DNA from: Pseudomonadota bacterium
GTDB lineage: Bacteria > Myxococcota_A > UBA796 > SXON01
Direction: 5' to 3'
NCBI GenBank assembly: GCA_005776735.1
Contig: SXOM01000073.1
Location: forward strand, 1-8,010
Length of the DNA stretch: 8,010 nucleotides
Under the pieces are notes generated by a model. The model had not been told where the DNA came from. It saw only the letters and a list, made by a program, of their open reading frames with translations, and ran no database searches. The position numbers and the translations under genes are program-made. Position 1 is the first letter of the stretch. Each line of letters starts with the position of its first letter. Below are positions 5,775 through 8,010 of this stretch, in pieces.

Positions 5775-6833
5775 GTGGTCCCGCCCCCTCTCGCCGGCAG
5801 CTACCTCGTCCTCGAGACGACCAACCAGTGCAGCCTCGCCTGCGTGCACTGCACCGTGGCCGAGGGCGCTGCGCACCCGCACCATGCGCGCGTGGGGTTC
5901 ATGCCCGTGGCGCGCTTCCAGGCCGTGCTCGACGACCTCGCCGCGGTGGGGGCCCGCTTCGACACGCTGATCCCGTTCTGGCTGGGGGAGCCGCTTCTGC
6001 ACCCCGACTTCGGCGCGCTGTACCAGGCGGGCCTGCGCGCCGCGGTCGAGCACCGCACCTTCGCGCGCGTGGAGCTGCACACCAACGCCACGCACCTTGG
6101 CCGCGACCGCGTGCGCGCCGCGCTCAACGCCGCGCCGGTCCCGCAGACCTGGCACCTGTCCCTCGACGCTGACACATCTGATACATATCGATGTGTCAAG
6201 GGGCGCGATCAGTTCGATGCCGTCGTGCAGAACGTCGATACATTCCTCGACCAGCTCGCCGCGCGCGGGGCGCCGTGGCCGCGGCCGGTCTTCCAGATGA
6301 TCGTCGGGGAGAACAACGCCCACGAGGTGCCTCGTTTTGCCGGACGCTGGCAGGCGGCGTGTCGTCGGCGCGGGCTCGCGGTGCGGACGGCGGCGCAGCG
6401 GGTGCCCGACGGCACCGACGCCGTGGTGTTCTTCCGCCAGCTCGACGCCCCCACGCCCGCGGCCCAGGCGCGGGCCAACACGGCGTTCCGCACCGCGATG
6501 GCGGCGCTCGGCGTGGCCCTCCCGGCGCCCGAGGCCACGCCGACCGAGGTGCGTCCGGGGCCCGGGGTGTGTGGGTGCTTGTGGAAGAGCCCGGTGGTGG
6601 GGTGGGACGGCCGGGTGACCACCTGTGTCCGCGACAATCGACTGGAGAACGTGCTCGGCAACGTCGCGGACACCCCGCTCAGCGAGCTGTGGTGGGGCGA
6701 GCGGATGCGGCGGGCGCGCGCCGGCGCCGCCGCCGGGCGGTACGACGGGCTGCCCGCCTGCGCGGGCTGCTACATCCCGCGCTCGGCCAACTACACCGAC
6801 GTCCGCCCCGACGAGATCGCGCAGTGGGCCTGA
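5775..6833 (+). CDS. Radical SAM protein with SPASM-like C-terminus (first of a pair)
   Basis: The 352 residues carry the radical SAM [4Fe-4S] motif CxxxCxxC at C19-C23-C26 (CSLACVHC), a GGE-like LGEPLLHP segment, and a SLDADTSDTYR strand typical of the barrel. The C-terminal part has C266, C268, C284, C329 and C332 in a SPASM/twitch-like layout (GWDGRVTTC, then LGNV..TPLSELWW, then ACAGC), so at least one auxiliary Fe-S cluster is likely. Such enzymes usually modify peptides or proteins through a 5'-deoxyadenosyl radical; the substrate is unknown. The start GTG 5775 is chosen because the cluster motif begins at residue 19 and no in-frame ATG precedes it; GGGGGG ends two bases upstream. Its last ten bases overlap the next radical SAM gene, implying translational coupling. 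Codons at about 6165-6200 are AT-rich and unlike the rest of the gene. Confidence 0.88.
   Translation: MVPPPLAGSYLVLETTNQCSLACVHCTVAEGAAHPHHARVGFMPVARFQAVLDDLAAVGARFDTLIPFWLGEPLLHPDFGALYQAGLRAAVEHRTFARVELHTNATHLGRDRVRAALNAAPVPQTWHLSLDADTSDTYRCVKGRDQFDAVVQNVDTFLDQLAARGAPWPRPVFQMIVGENNAHEVPRFAGRWQAACRRRGLAVRTAAQRVPDGTDAVVFFRQLDAPTPAAQARANTAFRTAMAALGVALPAPEATPTEVRPGPGVCGCLWKSPVVGWDGRVTTCVRDNRLENVLGNVADTPLSELWWGERMRRARAGAAAGRYDGLPACAGCYIPRSANYTDVRPDEIAQWA
6170..6198. repeat. AT-rich nested dyad inside the first radical SAM gene
   Basis: Outer arms TGACACAT (6170-6177) and ATGTGTCA (6191-6198) pair perfectly over 8 bp. Inner arms GATA (6180-6183) and TATC (6186-6189) are nearly concentric. The codons here (aca, tct, gat, aca, tat, cga, tgt) are rare in the surrounding gene, yet they encode the ordinary family segment DTSDTYRCV. 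It resembles a dyad operator or a translation-pausing hairpin within coding DNA. GATACAT recurs at 6237-6243. Confidence 0.7.
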
Positions 6834-7831
6834 CGCCCGGACGTCTCGGCGAAGCGGCGCTCGCGTGGGCGCGGTTGCGGGCGGCGCCCGGCCTGCCGAC
6901 GCAGGTGCACCTGTCGGTGACCGACCGCTGTTTCTTGCCGTGTGCGCACTGCGACATCTACCGCAACGAGGCGGAGGACCTCCCGGAGGCCACCTGGGCC
7001 CGCGTCATCGACGAGCTGGCGGTGTGGCTCGGGCCGGTGGCGATGAACTTCGTCGGGGGGGAGCCGCTTTTGCGGACCGACCTGGAGCGGCTGATGAAGC
7101 GCGCGACCGACCGCGGCTTCACCGTCACCTTCAACACCAATGCGTGGTTGTTGACCGACCGGCGGGCCCACGCCCTGGCCGACGCCGGGGTGTCCGTGGC
7201 CTACCTCTCGTGTGACGGGTTTCACGAAGCAACCGTCGATCACAGCCGGGGCAAGCCTGGAAGTTGGGCAAAGGTCCGCGAGGCGTGCGACCGCCTGGAC
7301 CGCCTTCCCAACCCACGGGTGATCATCTCCTGCATCCTGCACGCGCAGAACGCGGCCGAGGTGCCGCTCTTGTTGGAGTGGTGCCGGTCGCGCGGGTACG
7401 AGCTGGTGGTGCAGCCGCTGTACCAGAACTTCGGGACGGTGGCGCACGACCCGGGCTGGTGGCGGCGCAGCGCCTTGTGGCCCACGGACCTCGGGCCCAT
7501 CGACGCCGCGATCGACGTGCTGGTCGCCGAGCGGCGGGCGGCGGGCAAGGTGTGCAACCCCGTGGGCCAGCTCGAGGCGTTCCGCGGCTACTTCCGCGAC
7601 CCGAGCGTAGCCAACGGGCAGGTGTGCAAGGCCGGCCACTCCGACCTCGCGTTCGACCCCTCCGGGAACATCCGGCTCTGCTACTTCCTCGAGCCCATCG
7701 GCAACGTCGCGGACGGTCGGCCGCTCGCCGAGGTGTGGCACGACACGCGGGCGCTGCGGCGGCGGTACGAGGTGCACACGTGCACGCGGAGCTGCAACCT
7801 GCTCAACTGCAACTTCGAGGGAGGGAGCTGA
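6824..7831 (+). CDS. Radical SAM/SPASM protein (second of a pair)
   Basis: The 335 residues include the radical SAM cluster motif at C36-C40-C43 (CFLPCAHC), NFVGGEPLLRTDL with the GGE motif, TFNTNAWLL, and a C-terminal SPASM-like set C268, C286, C320, C324 and C329. This set lies in the usual frame: CKAGHSDLAFDPSGNIRLC, then IGNVADGRPLAEVWHD, then CTRSCNLLNC. Auxiliary Fe-S clusters are therefore expected, and the protein should be a cytoplasmic SAM-dependent radical enzyme, most often peptide- or protein-modifying. I cannot assign a named family. The start GTG 6824 lies inside the end of the preceding gene (10-base overlap) and is the first suitable in-frame start ahead of the conserved domain; the frame remains open upstream only as a shadow. 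It diverges widely from the upstream paralogue, so the pair is not a recent duplication. The two may form a complex or act in sequence. Confidence 0.9.
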   Translation: MGLTPGRLGEAALAWARLRAAPGLPTQVHLSVTDRCFLPCAHCDIYRNEAEDLPEATWARVIDELAVWLGPVAMNFVGGEPLLRTDLERLMKRATDRGFTVTFNTNAWLLTDRRAHALADAGVSVAYLSCDGFHEATVDHSRGKPGSWAKVREACDRLDRLPNPRVIISCILHAQNAAEVPLLLEWCRSRGYELVVQPLYQNFGTVAHDPGWWRRSALWPTDLGPIDAAIDVLVAERRAAGKVCNPVGQLEAFRGYFRDPSVANGQVCKAGHSDLAFDPSGNIRLCYFLEPIGNVADGRPLAEVWHDTRALRRRYEVHTCTRSCNLLNCNFEGGS

Positions 7832-7844
7832 CCGCCCCCCGCGC

Positions 7845-7850
7845 TACACT
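7845..7850 (+). promoter_or_regulatory. Candidate -10 box of a leaderless lipoprotein mRNA
   Basis: TACACT lies seven bases before ATG 7858, the same spacing as at the sigma factor gene. No Shine-Dalgarno is visible in the pyrimidine-rich CTCCCCC between them. No good -35 is found 17 bp upstream, which lies in the end of the radical SAM gene, so this rests on the -10 and its spacing only. Confidence 0.35.
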
Positions 7851-7857
7851 CTCCCCC

Positions 7858-8010
7858 ATGCGCCTCCCTCCTGCGATCCTGGTGTTCCTCCCTGCCTGCG
7901 CCGGCTGTCCGCCGCCCGAGGACACGGGCGTTCCTCGCGACCCGGTGGAGCTCGGCGACTTCGCCCTCGGCGTGGAGTACACCCAGCTCGGCCTCGCCGA
8001 AGACTTCGGC
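7858..8010 (+). CDS. Putative lipoprotein, N-terminal part (3' end beyond window)
   Basis: The frame stays open from ATG 7858 to the window end and gives 51 residues. It starts MRLPPAILVFLPACAGC, a short lipoprotein signal with lipobox LPAC (lipidated Cys at 14), although the Cys at residue 17 is a less likely alternative. An acidic/proline stretch PPPEDTG follows, then an uncharacterised mature start. It would be anchored in the outer or inner membrane. The gene is 26 bases after the radical SAM stop, but the candidate -10 box suggests its own promoter. Its short length leaves the function unknown. Confidence 0.65.
   Translation, partial: MRLPPAILVFLPACAGCPPPEDTGVPRDPVELGDFALGVEYTQLGLAEDFG

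Noticed and set aside
5091..6323. N-terminal extension of adenosine deaminase (open frame up to 6323)
   Set aside because: The extension is Pro/Arg-rich, runs antisense to the repeat protein and the first radical SAM gene, and the family domain begins at ATG 5090.
6791..7777. 328-residue minus-strand open frame
   Set aside because: It is antisense to the second radical SAM gene, which has clear Fe-S motifs; the translation has no domain.

Overview
The window is very GC-rich and gene-dense, with long spurious open frames on every strand. GC-ending codons, a tryptophan/tyrosine repeat secretory protein, a lipoprotein, a FliA-type sigma factor and two starts that look leaderless suggest a Gram-negative from the Myxococcota / former Deltaproteobacteria. 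That placement is inference; no rRNA or other phylogenetic marker is present.

Left part (1-5090), all minus strand, read right to left: adenosine deaminase (5090-3837), a FliA/WhiG-type sigma factor (3783-3076), a cystathionine beta-synthase-like protein with a C-terminal CBS-domain pair (2976-1576), a 432-bp spacer, and a cystathionine gamma-lyase/synthase-family enzyme (1143 to beyond base 1). Adenosine deaminase and the two transsulfuration proteins would handle the two products of S-adenosylhomocysteine hydrolysis: adenosine to inosine, and homocysteine to cystathionine to cysteine. The main surprise is that the CBS-like protein is full length and in frame but lacks the lysine that holds PLP, and several other cofactor-contact residues are changed. 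It looks like a pseudoenzyme that kept its fold, its glycine-rich phosphate loop and its regulatory domains.

The 432-bp spacer (1144-1575) has no convincing gene but is full of structure. It holds a 30-bp direct repeat with a 53-bp period upstream of the gamma-lyase start, an 86-bp nested inverted repeat, and smaller GC-rich dyads just after the CBS-like gene.

Right part (5091-8010), all plus strand: a 177-bp divergent intergenic region, a secreted WXXGXW-repeat protein (5268-5762), two tandem radical SAM proteins with C-terminal SPASM-like cysteines (5775-6833 and 6824-7831, overlapping by 10 bases), and the start of a putative lipoprotein (from 7858, running off the window). The first three genes are tightly spaced and probably co-transcribed. 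The radical SAM pair is of unknown function, and the aromatic-rich exported protein beside it is a speculative substrate. A small AT-rich dyad inside the first radical SAM gene stands out from the surrounding GC-rich sequence.

Two starts without a Shine-Dalgarno (sigma factor and lipoprotein) share the arrangement TANNNT, then 7 nt, then ATG, as expected for leaderless transcripts.
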